From Staphylococcus warneri (GTDB lineage Bacteria; Bacillota; Bacilli; Staphylococcales; Staphylococcaceae): a stretch of DNA of 64,000 bases. The stretch covers positions 2,363,577 to 2,427,576 of the forward strand of contig NZ_LR134269.1 of NCBI RefSeq assembly GCF_900636385.1. Reading direction: 5' to 3'. Below, piece after piece: positions 9,350-19,273 of this stretch. Numbering within the stretch: the first letter of the stretch is position 1; each line of letters opens with the position of its first letter. Below the pieces are notes generated by a model. The model was not told the origin of the DNA and ran no database searches. It saw nothing but the letters and a program-made list of their open reading frames with translations. The position numbers and the translations under genes were made by a program.

Positions 9350-11155
9350 TTAAGATTTATAACCAAAATGAGGTATATGTTGCCAACGTTCTTTAAAGTA
9401 ATGGGCAATCGCTTTTGGCTTACGATCTCGTGTGAAGATACCTTTTTTATTACCTTGAACACGGATAATACCATTTGATGTTTCAAAGTCAGCAAAGTTC
9501 CATGTTTGCTCACCGATGAATTGTGGATATTTATCCATAATTTCATGATTGGCTTTATAATAATTCAGTTGATACTCTTCTGTAAACATTTGATCATCAA
9601 TCGCATGTAGACCTGCAAGCGTATCCGCACCATACTCTGTAAACATGATAGGCTTATTTGGTTGTCGTATCGACCATTCTGCCAACTCATTATCTAATGA
9701 TTGTTTAGCGCTTTCTAAATCACCTGATTGTGTATACCAACCATAGTATCTATTGAGACAAAGCACATCGACTAAATCTTGAACTTCACATACATCTGGT
9801 TGTGCCGTTAAAATAGTCACGATAGTCACTGGGCGATGTTGTGGATCTTTTTCACGTGCTAAATTTACAAATGGCTCAAAGTACGCTTTAGCACCCGCTT
9901 CATTAGACGCTGGCTCATTGGCAATTGACCACATGACTACGCATGCATGATTCTTGTCTCTTGCAATCAAGTCTTCGATGACTTCTTGATGAGCTTGATG
10001 AGTATCAATTTCTTTCCATGTATCATGTGTCATTGCGCCACCTAAGGTAACCATAAAATTAAGATGTATACCGACACCTGTTGTCTCATCTATCACTACA
10101 ATACCTTGTTCATCTGCTAAACGCATCATTTCTTCTGAATATGGGTAATGAGAGGTTCTAAATGAATTAGCACCTATCCATTTCATTAAGTTGATGTCCA
10201 TGACGTTAGCTGATTCGTTTAAGCCTCGACCATTATAATACGTATCTTCATGTTTACCGAAACCTTTGAAATAAAATGGTTTGTCATTAATTAAAAACTG
10301 TCCATCCTTCACTTCAACAGATCGAATACCGAAACGTTCTGTATAAACATCTACACACTCATTATCGTTGAGTAATTCTACTTTCATATTGTATAAATAG
10401 GCATCTAAAGGTTGCCACAATTTAGGATTTTGAATAGTTACATCGCCTTTAGCGCCTTCGCTTTCGGCTACTGCATGATCATTTTCATCCAGAATCGTGA
10501 TTTTAACGCTGTCTACTTTTTCGCCACCGTTCACCATCGATACTTCATAATGAACTATACTCTCATCAACCCCTTTTAATTCTGGGTTAATGGCTATATC
10601 ACTAATAAATGTGTGAGGTGTCGTATAAATTTTCACAGGACGGTGAATACCTGCATAATTAAAGAAGTCAAAATTAGGCTCGTTGATAGGTATGACTGTC
10701 CCGTCTTCTCGTGTTTGCTCACTGTAATTACCCACTGGCAATGTGCTATGTGTTAATACATTGTTTACTTTCACAGTTAATCGATGGGTTCCTACTGTTG
10801 CAATATCGGAAATATCGGCTTCAAAAGGTAGAAAACCTCCAGAATGGGTAACGACTTCTTGGCCATCGATATACACTGTGGCATGATGTGTTACAGAACC
10901 AAATCGTAAGACAATACGTTCCCCGTTAAGATGTTTAGGAATGACAATTGTTCTTTCGTAGACGACCTCACCTACATGACGTCTAATGCTCTGAATCACA
11001 CCTTGATCATTATACGAACCTGGAACCGCCATCACGTCCTCTGTGTCCAACGGATGACTAACATCTATTGCTTCTTGATGTTGGATTAATTTAAACTTCC
11101 ATGTTCCTGACAAATCAACTAGCTGTCTTGTTTCAGTTAATATTGGATATAACAA
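9350..11155 (-). CDS. uidA: Beta-glucuronidase (GH2)
   Basis: 601 residues, like E. coli UidA. It hydrolyses beta-D-glucuronides to glucuronate. The order is sugar-binding jelly-roll ([16 protein letters not shown]), immunoglobulin-like domain, TIM barrel. The acid/base Glu414 is in WSIANEPAS and the nucleophile Glu507 in [11 protein letters not shown]. Other GH2 signatures include YYNGRG and [13 protein letters not shown]. It is the last gene of a seven-gene operon, 18 nt after the SDR gene, so hydrolysis, uptake and catabolism are co-expressed. No signal peptide, so it acts inside the cell on imported glucuronides. Confidence 0.95.
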   Translation of the reverse strand: MLYPILTETRQLVDLSGTWKFKLIQHQEAIDVSHPLDTEDVMAVPGSYNDQGVIQSIRRHVGEVVYERTIVIPKHLNGERIVLRFGSVTHHATVYIDGQEVVTHSGGFLPFEADISDIATVGTHRLTVKVNNVLTHSTLPVGNYSEQTREDGTVIPINEPNFDFFNYAGIHRPVKIYTTPHTFISDIAINPELKGVDESIVHYEVSMVNGGEKVDSVKITILDENDHAVAESEGAKGDVTIQNPKLWQPLDAYLYNMKVELLNDNECVDVYTERFGIRSVEVKDGQFLINDKPFYFKGFGKHEDTYYNGRGLNESANVMDINLMKWIGANSFRTSHYPYSEEMMRLADEQGIVVIDETTGVGIHLNFMVTLGGAMTHDTWKEIDTHQAHQEVIEDLIARDKNHACVVMWSIANEPASNEAGAKAYFEPFVNLAREKDPQHRPVTIVTILTAQPDVCEVQDLVDVLCLNRYYGWYTQSGDLESAKQSLDNELAEWSIRQPNKPIMFTEYGADTLAGLHAIDDQMFTEEYQLNYYKANHEIMDKYPQFIGEQTWNFADFETSNGIIRVQGNKKGIFTRDRKPKAIAHYFKERWQHIPHFGYKS

Positions 11156-11173
11156 AATGTTTCCCTCCTATCA

Positions 11174-12016
11174 TTAGACACCGGAATATGCGTTAAATCC
11201 TCCATCGATTGGTAATACCACACCATTTACAAAACTAGATGCCTGTTCATTTACTAAGAATAATAATGCTCCAATTAATTCTTCCGGTTTACCGAAGCGC
11301 TCCATAGGGGTAGCATTGATGATTTTTCTAGAGCGTTCCGTGTAACTTCCGTCTTCGTTCAATAGTAATGCTTCATTCTGTTTTGTTAGTAGAAATCCTG
11401 GTGCAATGGCATTAACTCTAATATTTGTTTTAGAGAAATATACACTTAACCATTGTGTAAAGTTACTGATTGCCGCTTTAGCACCACTGTATCCTGGAAT
11501 TTTAGTTAATGGTGTGAATGCATTCATAGATGAAATATTAATAATTGTAGCTTCATCTTTGTCTAACATATCTGTCGCAAACACTTGAGAAGGAATAAAC
11601 GTACCTAAGAAGTTTAAATCCATCACAAAACCAACACTCTTTTCATCTAAATCAAAGAATGTCTTACCATCTTGCTCAAGTTCACCTTCAAAACGTTCAT
11701 CATCTGTTGTGCCTTTAGGAGAGTTTCCACCAGCACCATTGATTAAAATATCTACACTGCCAAATGCATCATTAACTTCTTTTTTAACTCTTTCCATTTC
11801 GGCTTTTTTAGTTACATCGCCTAAAAACACACGTGCAGTGCCACCTGCTTTTTCTGTTTTATCTACTAGACCATCTGCGTCTTCACTGATTCCAATCATT
11901 GCGACTTTAGCACCACTTTGTGCTAAAGCCATAGACATTGCACTACCAAGTACACCAGTACCTCCAGTAATCACAACGACTTTATTTGATAAATCGACAT
12001 TGAAAGGCAATTCCAT
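11174..12016 (-). CDS. SDR-family D-mannonate oxidoreductase (fructuronate reductase)
   Basis: About 280 residues. The start is placed at the second ATG (12016) because GGGAG lies nine bases upstream of it and directly abuts the first (12025). Short-chain dehydrogenase features are clear: cofactor loop TGGTGVLGSA, NGAGG, and the catalytic Tyr/Lys in PGYSGAKAAI. Within an operon that contains uxaC and uxuA, the missing step is reduction of D-fructuronate to D-mannonate. Bacillus uses an SDR (YjmF type) rather than the long-chain E. coli UxuB for this step. The functional call rests mainly on context. Confidence 0.82.
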   Translation of the reverse strand: MELPFNVDLSNKVVVITGGTGVLGSAMSMALAQSGAKVAMIGISEDADGLVDKTEKAGGTARVFLGDVTKKAEMERVKKEVNDAFGSVDILINGAGGNSPKGTTDDERFEGELEQDGKTFFDLDEKSVGFVMDLNFLGTFIPSQVFATDMLDKDEATIINISSMNAFTPLTKIPGYSGAKAAISNFTQWLSVYFSKTNIRVNAIAPGFLLTKQNEALLLNEDGSYTERSRKIINATPMERFGKPEELIGALLFLVNEQASSFVNGVVLPIDGGFNAYSGV

Positions 12017-12037
12017 AAATTCCATCTCCCTTTAAAA

Positions 12038-13084
12038 CTATTGTCTACTTTTACTTACTGCTTCATATAAGCCATTTAAATATGTTGCACCTAATGCACG
12101 ATCATATAATCCATACCCTGGTTTACCAGTTTCGCCCCAAATCATTCGACCATGGTCAGGTCTAATTGGGCCTTCGTATCCAAAGTCATACATAGCTTTT
12201 ACTACTTCATACATATCGATTGAACCTTTTTCTGATAAATGGGCAGATTCTTGGAATGACTTGTCACCTATTAATTTAACATTACGTGCATGTACAAAAT
12301 GTACTCGTCCTTTTTCACCAAAGTAACGTAACATTTCAACAAAGTCATTTCGACGATCAGCGCCTAATGATCCAGAACACATTGTTAATCCATTATGCTT
12401 GGAATCATATAAGTTAATAAATCGTTCTAAATTATCTTTATTAGTAATGATACGTGGCAGACCAAAGATATTCCAAGGTGGATCGTCCGGATGGATTGCC
12501 ATCAGAACATCTTCCTCTTCGGCTACTGGAATGACTTTTTGAATAAAGTAGTTTAAGTTTTCCCATAGTTTTTCTTCGTCTACTTGTTTATAATCTTCGA
12601 ATAATTGATTTAAGTCTTCTTTCGTGTAGCTTGAATCCCAACCTGGAAGTGATAATTCACCACTTAATGGATTCATTTTTTCGACATCATTTTCATCGTA
12701 AATTAAACAAGTTGAACCGTCATCTAATCGATAATCTAACTGAGAACGCGTCCAGTCAAACACAGGCATAAAGTTATAACAAACAGTTTTAATACCCGCT
12801 TCACCTAAATTACGTAATGTTTGGCAATAGTTTTCAATGTATTGATCCCTTGTTGGTTTACCTAATTTAATATCTTCATGTACAGGTACACTTTCGATTA
12901 CTGATATTTCCATACCTGCATCTTCAACTTCTTGTTTTAATGCTTTAATTTTATCTAATGGCCAAACTTCACCCACTGGCACATCATAAATCGCAGTAAC
13001 AATCCCTTTCATCCCTGGGATTTGTTTAATATATTCTAAGCTAATGGGATCATCTTTCCCATACCATCTAAATGACATTTTCAT
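12038..13084 (-). CDS. uxuA: D-mannonate dehydratase
   Basis: 348 residues, a typical UxuA length. It dehydrates D-mannonate to 2-keto-3-deoxygluconate in a TIM barrel with a divalent metal. Signatures include [11 protein letters not shown] at the start, [39 protein letters not shown] and [16 protein letters not shown] eight bases before ATG 13084 supports that start. It is three bases downstream of uxaC, so the two are tightly coupled. Confidence 0.96.
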   Translation of the reverse strand: MKMSFRWYGKDDPISLEYIKQIPGMKGIVTAIYDVPVGEVWPLDKIKALKQEVEDAGMEISVIESVPVHEDIKLGKPTRDQYIENYCQTLRNLGEAGIKTVCYNFMPVFDWTRSQLDYRLDDGSTCLIYDENDVEKMNPLSGELSLPGWDSSYTKEDLNQLFEDYKQVDEEKLWENLNYFIQKVIPVAEEEDVLMAIHPDDPPWNIFGLPRIITNKDNLERFINLYDSKHNGLTMCSGSLGADRRNDFVEMLRYFGEKGRVHFVHARNVKLIGDKSFQESAHLSEKGSIDMYEVVKAMYDFGYEGPIRPDHGRMIWGETGKPGYGLYDRALGATYLNGLYEAVSKSRQ

Positions 13085-13087
13085 CGT

Positions 13088-14500
13088 TTAGTCCTCCTTA
13101 ATGAGCTTGAAATAGTGATATGCATTGTTGTAGCAAATGTTCTCAATCATTTTTTGTAATAAGCGGTCATCGTTCGGAATTTCACCTTTTTCTACTAAAT
13201 CACCTATAAATGTAGATAAAATGCGTCTAAAGTAATCATGTCTTGAATATGAAATGAAACTTCTTGAATCTGTTAGCATACCTACAAAATGCATAAGTAA
13301 ACCTTGATCTGCCAATGATGACATTTGTCTTAACATGCCACGTTTCGTATCGTTAAACCACCAACCAGCACCGTGTTGGACTTTACTTTGAATACCTGGT
13401 TCAGTTTGGAAATTGGCAATTGTAGATCCAACAATATCGTTATAGATTGGATTTAAATTATATAAAATCGTTTTCGGTAAATGATTTTCTTTTTCCATCA
13501 TATCTAATGTAGCATTTAAGTGATAAGCAAGATTATTTTGATCTCGAATAGAATCAAATCCAGCATCTCTACCTACTTGTTCAAACATTTTAGTATTATT
13601 GTTACGAATCGCACCGAAATGAATTTGCATTACCCAACCACGCTCATAATAAGCTTTACTTAACGCGTTCAACATAAATGTCTGGAATTGGAATTGTTCA
13701 TGTGTAGATATGTCTTCTTTATTGAGCGCCTTATTATATATTGTTTCAATTTCTTGAGTTGTATAGTTTTCAAAATGGATTTCCTCTAAACCATGGTCAG
13801 CTAAACGGCCACCCTTGTCATGGAAATATTGAATACGTTGATTAAGTGCTTCTACAAATTGCGTTGCATTTTCAATGTTGTGCGTTGTTCGTTCTAACTT
13901 TTGTACGAATTCAAGAAAAGCAGGTTCGCCTACTTTAAAAACATCGTCAGGTCGGAATGCTGGTAAAACCACCGTTTTGAAATCATCTTGTGCTTTAATC
14001 GCATCATGATAAGCTAAATCATCTGTTGGATTGTCAGTAGTACAAATCAAATTGACATTTGAATTACTAATAAGAGATTGAGTTGTAACCTGATGTTCTT
14101 TCAAATAATCATTCGCACGATGATATATTTCTTCTGCGTTATCACTAGTAAGTAAATCATCAATATTGAAATACATTTTTAATTCTAATTGTGACCAATG
14201 ATATAAAGGATTCCCAATAGAATTTTCTAATGCTTCAGCCCATTTTTTGAATTTTTCAAGTGGCTCTGCATCACCAGTAATGTATTTTTCTTCTATACCT
14301 TGCGCTCGCATGGCACGCCACTTGTAATGGTCACCACTCAACCATAGTTCAGCGATATTATCGCATTTAACATTATCACTAATTTGTTTAGGATCTAGAT
14401 GACAGTGATAATCGTAAATTGGCATATCTTTCGCAAAATCGTGATATAAATGTTTAGCTATTTCATTTTCCAACATAAAGTTTTCATTGATAAAAGCCAT
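13088..14500 (-). CDS. uxaC: Glucuronate (uronate) isomerase
   Basis: 470 residues, matching UxaC. It isomerises D-glucuronate to D-fructuronate (and galacturonate to tagaturonate). The amidohydrolase-like metal motif YDYHCHLDPKQI is near residue 30 and the conserved end region holds GMLTDSRSFISYSRHDYFRR. It follows the symporter gene by 15 nt. Confidence 0.96.
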   Translation of the reverse strand: MAFINENFMLENEIAKHLYHDFAKDMPIYDYHCHLDPKQISDNVKCDNIAELWLSGDHYKWRAMRAQGIEEKYITGDAEPLEKFKKWAEALENSIGNPLYHWSQLELKMYFNIDDLLTSDNAEEIYHRANDYLKEHQVTTQSLISNSNVNLICTTDNPTDDLAYHDAIKAQDDFKTVVLPAFRPDDVFKVGEPAFLEFVQKLERTTHNIENATQFVEALNQRIQYFHDKGGRLADHGLEEIHFENYTTQEIETIYNKALNKEDISTHEQFQFQTFMLNALSKAYYERGWVMQIHFGAIRNNNTKMFEQVGRDAGFDSIRDQNNLAYHLNATLDMMEKENHLPKTILYNLNPIYNDIVGSTIANFQTEPGIQSKVQHGAGWWFNDTKRGMLRQMSSLADQGLLMHFVGMLTDSRSFISYSRHDYFRRILSTFIGDLVEKGEIPNDDRLLQKMIENICYNNAYHYFKLIKED

Positions 14501-14515
14501 GTTATCTCCACTCCT

Positions 14516-15919
14516 CTATAGTTCTTCTCTTAGTGCAAGTTCTTTAACAATTTGTTTGTGTCGTTTGTCTGTTAATGGATACCAAATGAAGAAGACAATC
14601 AGTGCGATTAAGCTTGCTACTGCTGGTACAACAAAGAATAAAATTTTAAGTCCTGCAATCGTTCCTGGTGTTTGCTCTACATTTGGCGTGTAACCAATTA
14701 ATGTTAACGCTAAGCCAGGTACAAATCCTGCAAGTGCTTGAGATACTTTTCTTGTAAAGCTGTAGCTTGAATACGTAATACCTTCAGAACGTAAACCAAA
14801 TTTCCATTGACCATATTCCACAACGTCGGCAATAAATGCCCAAATAACTGTATTAGGAATAACTAAGAAAAATTGTGCAATTGTATTGATAACTAAAAAC
14901 ATAATGTAGTTTTCACTAAAGAATAAGAAGTTTACACTTTCAAACACGATAAATCCTGCTACACCAATCATTGCAGTTGCTTTTTTGCCCATTTTTTTAC
15001 TAATTAATGTCGTTGCATATAGAGAGGGTAGTAAGACAACAAAGTTTAATGTACTTACGAGACCTACTAAATTAGGTTTATCTAAAACATATTTAAAATA
15101 ATACAACTGACAAGATTGAATTAAGAACATAGACATAATTGTTAATAATGTAAAAATAGCCAATGTTGCAAATGCTTCATTCTTCACTAAATTAAAGAAT
15201 GCTTTTTGGTTCACACCTTTTTCTTTTGGACGTTCAATAACGTGACGTTCTTTAACACCTTTGTAGCAAACTAAGTGGAAGATGACACCAAGTATCGCCA
15301 TACCAGCAACGACTACTGGATATCCAATAGCATGATTATCAAATTGAGATACCATTGGCACAACCACAATACCTGCTATAAATAATGCACTTTGTGACCC
15401 TAAGTTTCTAAATACTGATAATTGTGTTCTATCATCCGCATTCAAAGTCATAGCTGCAGATAATGAACCATACGGAATATTAACTACAGAATACGCTGCG
15501 TTAAATAATAAATATGTTGCAAATGCCCAAATGACTTTACCTGTATAACTAAAATCAGGTGCTGTAAATGATAAAACCGTTACAATTGCTAAAGGAACTG
15601 TACCGTATAAGATAAACGGTTTAAACTTCCCTTTAGGACCGATATTTCGTCTTGAATCGACGATTGTCCCTACACCTGTATCTACAAAGGCATCAAATAT
15701 CTTTGCCACTAAAAATACAAGACCACCGTAAAAAGCTGAAATACCAAGAATATCTGTAAAGAACATCATTAAATAAATCTGACCCATATCGAACATCATA
15801 CCGTTACCTAAGTCACCAAATCCGTATGATAACTTTTCTTTAAAACTTAATGTAGCGTCTTCGATATGATTAAATTTATGCATTTTTCGTTTTTCTCTTT
15901 TTTCAACTGTATCTCCCAT
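14516..15919 (-). CDS. Glycoside/hexuronide:cation symporter (GPH family)
   Basis: 467 residues with about 12 hydrophobic spans. The start region LSYGFGDLGNGMMFDMGQIYL and the loop FDAFVDTGVGTIVDSR (a version of the D-x3-D-P/T cytosolic motif) are characteristic of the GPH group that includes E. coli GusB/UidB, MelB and B. subtilis YjmB. Its place between kdgK and uxaC in a glucuronide operon makes glucuronide or hexuronate the likely substrate. The exact sugar cannot be read from sequence. Confidence 0.9.
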   Translation of the reverse strand: MGDTVEKREKRKMHKFNHIEDATLSFKEKLSYGFGDLGNGMMFDMGQIYLMMFFTDILGISAFYGGLVFLVAKIFDAFVDTGVGTIVDSRRNIGPKGKFKPFILYGTVPLAIVTVLSFTAPDFSYTGKVIWAFATYLLFNAAYSVVNIPYGSLSAAMTLNADDRTQLSVFRNLGSQSALFIAGIVVVPMVSQFDNHAIGYPVVVAGMAILGVIFHLVCYKGVKERHVIERPKEKGVNQKAFFNLVKNEAFATLAIFTLLTIMSMFLIQSCQLYYFKYVLDKPNLVGLVSTLNFVVLLPSLYATTLISKKMGKKATAMIGVAGFIVFESVNFLFFSENYIMFLVINTIAQFFLVIPNTVIWAFIADVVEYGQWKFGLRSEGITYSSYSFTRKVSQALAGFVPGLALTLIGYTPNVEQTPGTIAGLKILFFVVPAVASLIALIVFFIWYPLTDKRHKQIVKELALREEL

Positions 15920-15934
15920 AATCCCGCCTTCTTT

Positions 15935-16945
15935 CTATCTATTGATATCTCGATTACTTTGAATAGATGCGTAAATATTTTCTAGACTTGCATAACTAAA
16001 ATCACCAAATATATTGTGTTTATAGCTCATGTTATAAATACCGAATTCAACAATTTTTTCTAAATTCCATTTCTGCATAATCCCATAAATGACACCTACG
16101 CTAAATGCATCCCCAGTTCCTAATCTATCCAAAATATCAACATCCAAAGGCTCAGTTTTTGCTAATTGATCCTTTGTAGATAGAAATCCTTGTAAGCGGT
16201 TTCTTTTATGGTTAAAAATTTTTCTTTGTACAAACGCAATATATTGAACATTGTACTTCTTATGGATTTGAGTTAAATATGGTCTTATGACATCAATATC
16301 TGTCATTCTATCTAATCCATCTTTTTGGTCGTGACCTTTGTCATATGGCAATGCTATCGGTTCATAACCAAAAACTAAATCCACATCATATAATATGTCT
16401 GACATTTCTTTTCTGGCCGTATCAAAGTCCCATAGTGCTGCTCTAAAATTCAAGTCACAACTTACAAATAGACCTAATTCTTTCGCAACTTTGACTGCTT
16501 TTTTCAAAAATAATAATAATTCTTGATTCAATCCTGCTGTGATACCAGTAATATGAAACCAATCATGACCTTTTAAAATTGATTTGATATCATCATCTCG
16601 ATGATAAAATTGACTAAATGTACTCATTTGACGATCATAAATAAGTCGATTTGCACGCTGAGCATACCCGCTTTCGATATAATATAGGCCCAATCTGCCT
16701 TCCTTTTGACTCATATGCTCAGTATTGACATCATATCGCTTTAAATTTTGAATAATTTGATTACCTAAATCATTATCAGGTACAGCACTAATCATCGACG
16801 TTTTGACACCTAATCCTGATAATCCTATCGCCACATTCATCTCTGCGCCACCGTAATTAATATTAAAGGATTGTGCTTGATTAAACGTTTGGTGATTAGG
16901 TGTACTTAAACGCATTAGAATTTCGCCAAATGTGATGAATGACAT
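15935..16945 (-). CDS. kdgK: 2-keto-3-deoxygluconate kinase (PfkB family)
   Basis: 336 residues. PfkB features are GGAEMNVAIGLSGLG near residue 32 and the C-terminal catalytic DRLGTGDAFSVGVIYG (Asp base in GTGD). It phosphorylates KDG to KDPG for the aldolase encoded just upstream. It begins four bases after the kdgA stop, with GAGGGTGATGGT as RBS. Confidence 0.92.
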   Translation of the reverse strand: MSFITFGEILMRLSTPNHQTFNQAQSFNINYGGAEMNVAIGLSGLGVKTSMISAVPDNDLGNQIIQNLKRYDVNTEHMSQKEGRLGLYYIESGYAQRANRLIYDRQMSTFSQFYHRDDDIKSILKGHDWFHITGITAGLNQELLLFLKKAVKVAKELGLFVSCDLNFRAALWDFDTARKEMSDILYDVDLVFGYEPIALPYDKGHDQKDGLDRMTDIDVIRPYLTQIHKKYNVQYIAFVQRKIFNHKRNRLQGFLSTKDQLAKTEPLDVDILDRLGTGDAFSVGVIYGIMQKWNLEKIVEFGIYNMSYKHNIFGDFSYASLENIYASIQSNRDINR

Positions 16946-16949
16946 ACCA

Positions 16950-17591
16950 TCACCCTCTTATTGTTTTGAATTTTCCGACAAATTTTTCTGTGTTCTCTTT
17001 AATTACTGAATCATTTCCATCTTTTGCATTTTTCATTAATGCACTACCGATACCGACCGCAAATGCACCTTTACGATACCAATCCTCTAAATTATCTAAT
17101 GACACACCACCTGATGGCATGAGTTCAATTTGAGGAATAGGTCCATGCACATTTTTAATAAAGTTAGCACCTAATAAATCACCAGGGAATAACTTCACTA
17201 AATCTACACCTGTTTCCATGGCTTGAACAATTTCTGTTACCGAACCACATCCAGGTAAATAAGGTACGGCGTAACGATTACACATTTTTGCAATCTCTGG
17301 ATCAAAATGAGGACTTACCACATATTCTGCGCCATTTAAAATAGCTAATCGGGCAGTCGTACTATCTAACACCGTTCCTGCACCAATGACCACGTTTTCG
17401 TCTATTACATGTTGACTTAAATGTTGAATCACTTCTTCTGCTTGTGGTGTCGTAAAGGTAATTTCAATGTTATATATACCGCCATCAATCATATGTTCTA
17501 CAGCTGCAATTGCATCTGCTTTACTTTTGCCTCTGACAACAGCAACGAGATAATTATCATGTAAACGATTTAATGTCTGCATTTTTTTCAT
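16950..17591 (-). CDS. kdgA: 2-keto-3-deoxy-6-phosphogluconate aldolase
   Basis: 213 residues, the usual size for KDPG aldolase. It splits KDPG to pyruvate and glyceraldehyde 3-phosphate. Visible motifs are VVRGKS at the start, the Glu in YNIEITF, LPGCGSVTEI, the Schiff-base Lys in DLVKLFPGDLLGA, and MPSGGVSLDN. It is the first gene of the glucuronide operon, with GAGGAG upstream of ATG 17591. Confidence 0.95.
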   Translation of the reverse strand: MKKMQTLNRLHDNYLVAVVRGKSKADAIAAVEHMIDGGIYNIEITFTTPQAEEVIQHLSQHVIDENVVIGAGTVLDSTTARLAILNGAEYVVSPHFDPEIAKMCNRYAVPYLPGCGSVTEIVQAMETGVDLVKLFPGDLLGANFIKNVHGPIPQIELMPSGGVSLDNLEDWYRKGAFAVGIGSALMKNAKDGNDSVIKENTEKFVGKFKTIRG

Positions 17592-17641
17592 TTACTCAGC
17601 TCCTCGCTATTTTTAATTGTTTTCTTCGCCAACCCAACTTC

Positions 17642-17692
17642 ATTATATTTCCAATTAAAAAAACGTTAATTCAGTGTAAAAAGGTCTGAATT
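17642..17692 (-). promoter_or_regulatory. Candidate promoter and operator of the glucuronide operon
   Basis: On the minus strand, TATAAT (17642-17647) lies about 16 bp from TTAACG. The inverted repeat AATTCAG-N11-CTGAATT (17668-17692) covers the -35 side. Its position fits binding by a pathway regulator such as the adjacent AraC-type protein, though AraC proteins more often use direct repeats. Confidence 0.4.
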
Positions 17693-17704
17693 GACAAAAA
17701 AATA

Positions 17705-17750
17705 AAACCCTTTCATACAATCTTTAATAAGAGTTGGTATCAAAGGGTTT
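17705..17750 (-). terminator. Terminator of the AraC-type regulator gene
   Basis: AAACCCTTT and AAAGGGTTT, with extra pairing TTGTAT/GGTAT, form a stem followed on the minus strand by TTTTATTTTTTT. It separates the regulator transcript from the operon promoter. Confidence 0.7.
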
Positions 17751-17998
17751 CTAAAATCTATTCAATTTTGCAGTGTATCGCAGTAATACGTAAGTTATCA
17801 TGTACCAAATTACACTTAAAAAGTATCATTTAACATGATTTTTTGTAATTTTTTAAACTCTTTTATAAAATTTTGACATCAATTTTCAAAATCAGGGCCA
17901 TTTTCAAAATTTTCTATGACTTGAGCTAGTGAAATCTAAAAATGAGTGATAATTTTAAAATGTAATGTAAAGGTCATAGTAAATCGTAATCCATTATT

Positions 17999-19222
17999 TT
18001 AAGTCACCTTTTCATTACTATAAGATTTCTTATATTCTAAGGGCGACTGTTGGTACTGTATTTTAAAACATTTTGAAAAGTAACTTTGCTGCTTGAAACC
18101 TACATAACTGGATATTTCTTCTACAGTCATGGGCGTATTAAGTAGTAAATCTCGTCCCTTTTCAACACGTAGTTGCATAATATATTGAGATAAAGACTTT
18201 CCTGTTTCTTGTTTAAATAATCTTGAAAGATAGGATGGCGCCAACCCTACTAATTCAGCCAATTCTTCTAGATGTATAGGATGGTCCAAATTAATCTTAA
18301 TATGTTGAATGACTGTGTTGATATTAGAACTATAATTTAATGATTTAACTTTTAATGCCGTTTGCGCATAATCAAATATCATTCGTTTCGTAATAATTTC
18401 TAAAGTTTCAACATCAGTAGCGTCATCAATTTCAGCTGCATAATTAGCAGATATTTCATTGATGATGAGTAAATTCACATCTGCTTTTTCAATACTTTTA
18501 CGACACAGTGTGTTAAGTAGATATGCTTTATATTTATGGTTTAATAAATCATCTTTAACACGCCTAATTCCTGCAACTGAAACATTCATTACAGAAAATA
18601 AGTTGAGTGCTTCATCGACATTGCCATTTTGAATAGCAGTTAACATTTTATTCTCATTGTCATAACATATTTTAATCTTGTTAAATGTATACTCATATTG
18701 CTCTTTATCTTGCGCATGTGATTCTGTATTACGATGAAAGCTAAAATCAAGTGTCTCAACTTTATAATGTACGTTTCGATTTTTTAAATATCGTACGGTT
18801 AAATGTGCCATTTTCAATGCTTGACTGTACGGGCAAACAGGTATTTGTAATAAATATTGTTTTAATATCGATAATTTAGAATATTTAATTTGTACTTGTT
18901 GTAACATTTCGTGGCATCTTTTTTCATTTGGTCGTTGATGAAGAAACGGACCAAGTATGACCACTCGATTATATTTTCTGTATTTAAATAGCAAAAAATT
19001 AACATCAAATTGATTCACATAATGATAAATACGATCGCTGTTCATATTTTCTAAAAGTTTCTTTAACTCTACTTTGTATTTTTTACTTTTAGTATTTGTA
19101 AATGGCGACTTTAAGTGATTACTAATATTTTTTATATCTGATAACTCGTAATGATTTAAATCAATCATTAATAATTCAAAAGCATGTACTTTTAATACAT
19201 CAAAGATTTGTTGATTTAACAT
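17999..19222 (-). CDS. AraC-family transcriptional regulator
   Basis: 407 residues from ATG 19222, preceded by AAGGTGATC; the frame also opens at a GTG 15 bases upstream but its RBS would fall inside that extension. The last 100 residues are a classic AraC/XylS double helix-turn-helix (INTVIQHIKINLDHPIHLEELAELVGLAPSYL..., YVGFKQQSYFSKCFK). The long N-terminal part matches no sensor domain I can name; it is like the YSIRK-targeted or two-component-linked AraC proteins of staphylococci. Position between the glucuronide operon and the divergent HAD/GH3 genes suggests it controls one or both. This is inference. Confidence 0.85.
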   Translation of the reverse strand: MLNQQIFDVLKVHAFELLMIDLNHYELSDIKNISNHLKSPFTNTKSKKYKVELKKLLENMNSDRIYHYVNQFDVNFLLFKYRKYNRVVILGPFLHQRPNEKRCHEMLQQVQIKYSKLSILKQYLLQIPVCPYSQALKMAHLTVRYLKNRNVHYKVETLDFSFHRNTESHAQDKEQYEYTFNKIKICYDNENKMLTAIQNGNVDEALNLFSVMNVSVAGIRRVKDDLLNHKYKAYLLNTLCRKSIEKADVNLLIINEISANYAAEIDDATDVETLEIITKRMIFDYAQTALKVKSLNYSSNINTVIQHIKINLDHPIHLEELAELVGLAPSYLSRLFKQETGKSLSQYIMQLRVEKGRDLLLNTPMTVEEISSYVGFKQQSYFSKCFKIQYQQSPLEYKKSYSNEKVT

Positions 19223-19273
19223 AATGATCACCTTCACTTAAGACTATAAACCGTACAGAAAGGATTGAAAAAC
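19223..19273. promoter_or_regulatory. Very short divergent gap between the AraC-type gene and the HAD gene
   Basis: Only about 50 bases separate two divergent start codons. That is too little for two independent promoters without overlap, so at least one promoter must lie inside the opposing gene or overlap its start. AGAAAGG serves as RBS for the plus-strand gene. Confidence 0.4.

Larger units (their letters stand above)
17592..17998. other. Intergenic region between kdgA and the AraC-type gene
   Basis: About 400 bases holding the kdgA promoter side (17592-17700), the terminator of the AraC-type gene (17705-17750) and AT-rich sequence to 17998 with no ORF. I found no clear catabolite (cre) operator. 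Confidence 0.4.
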
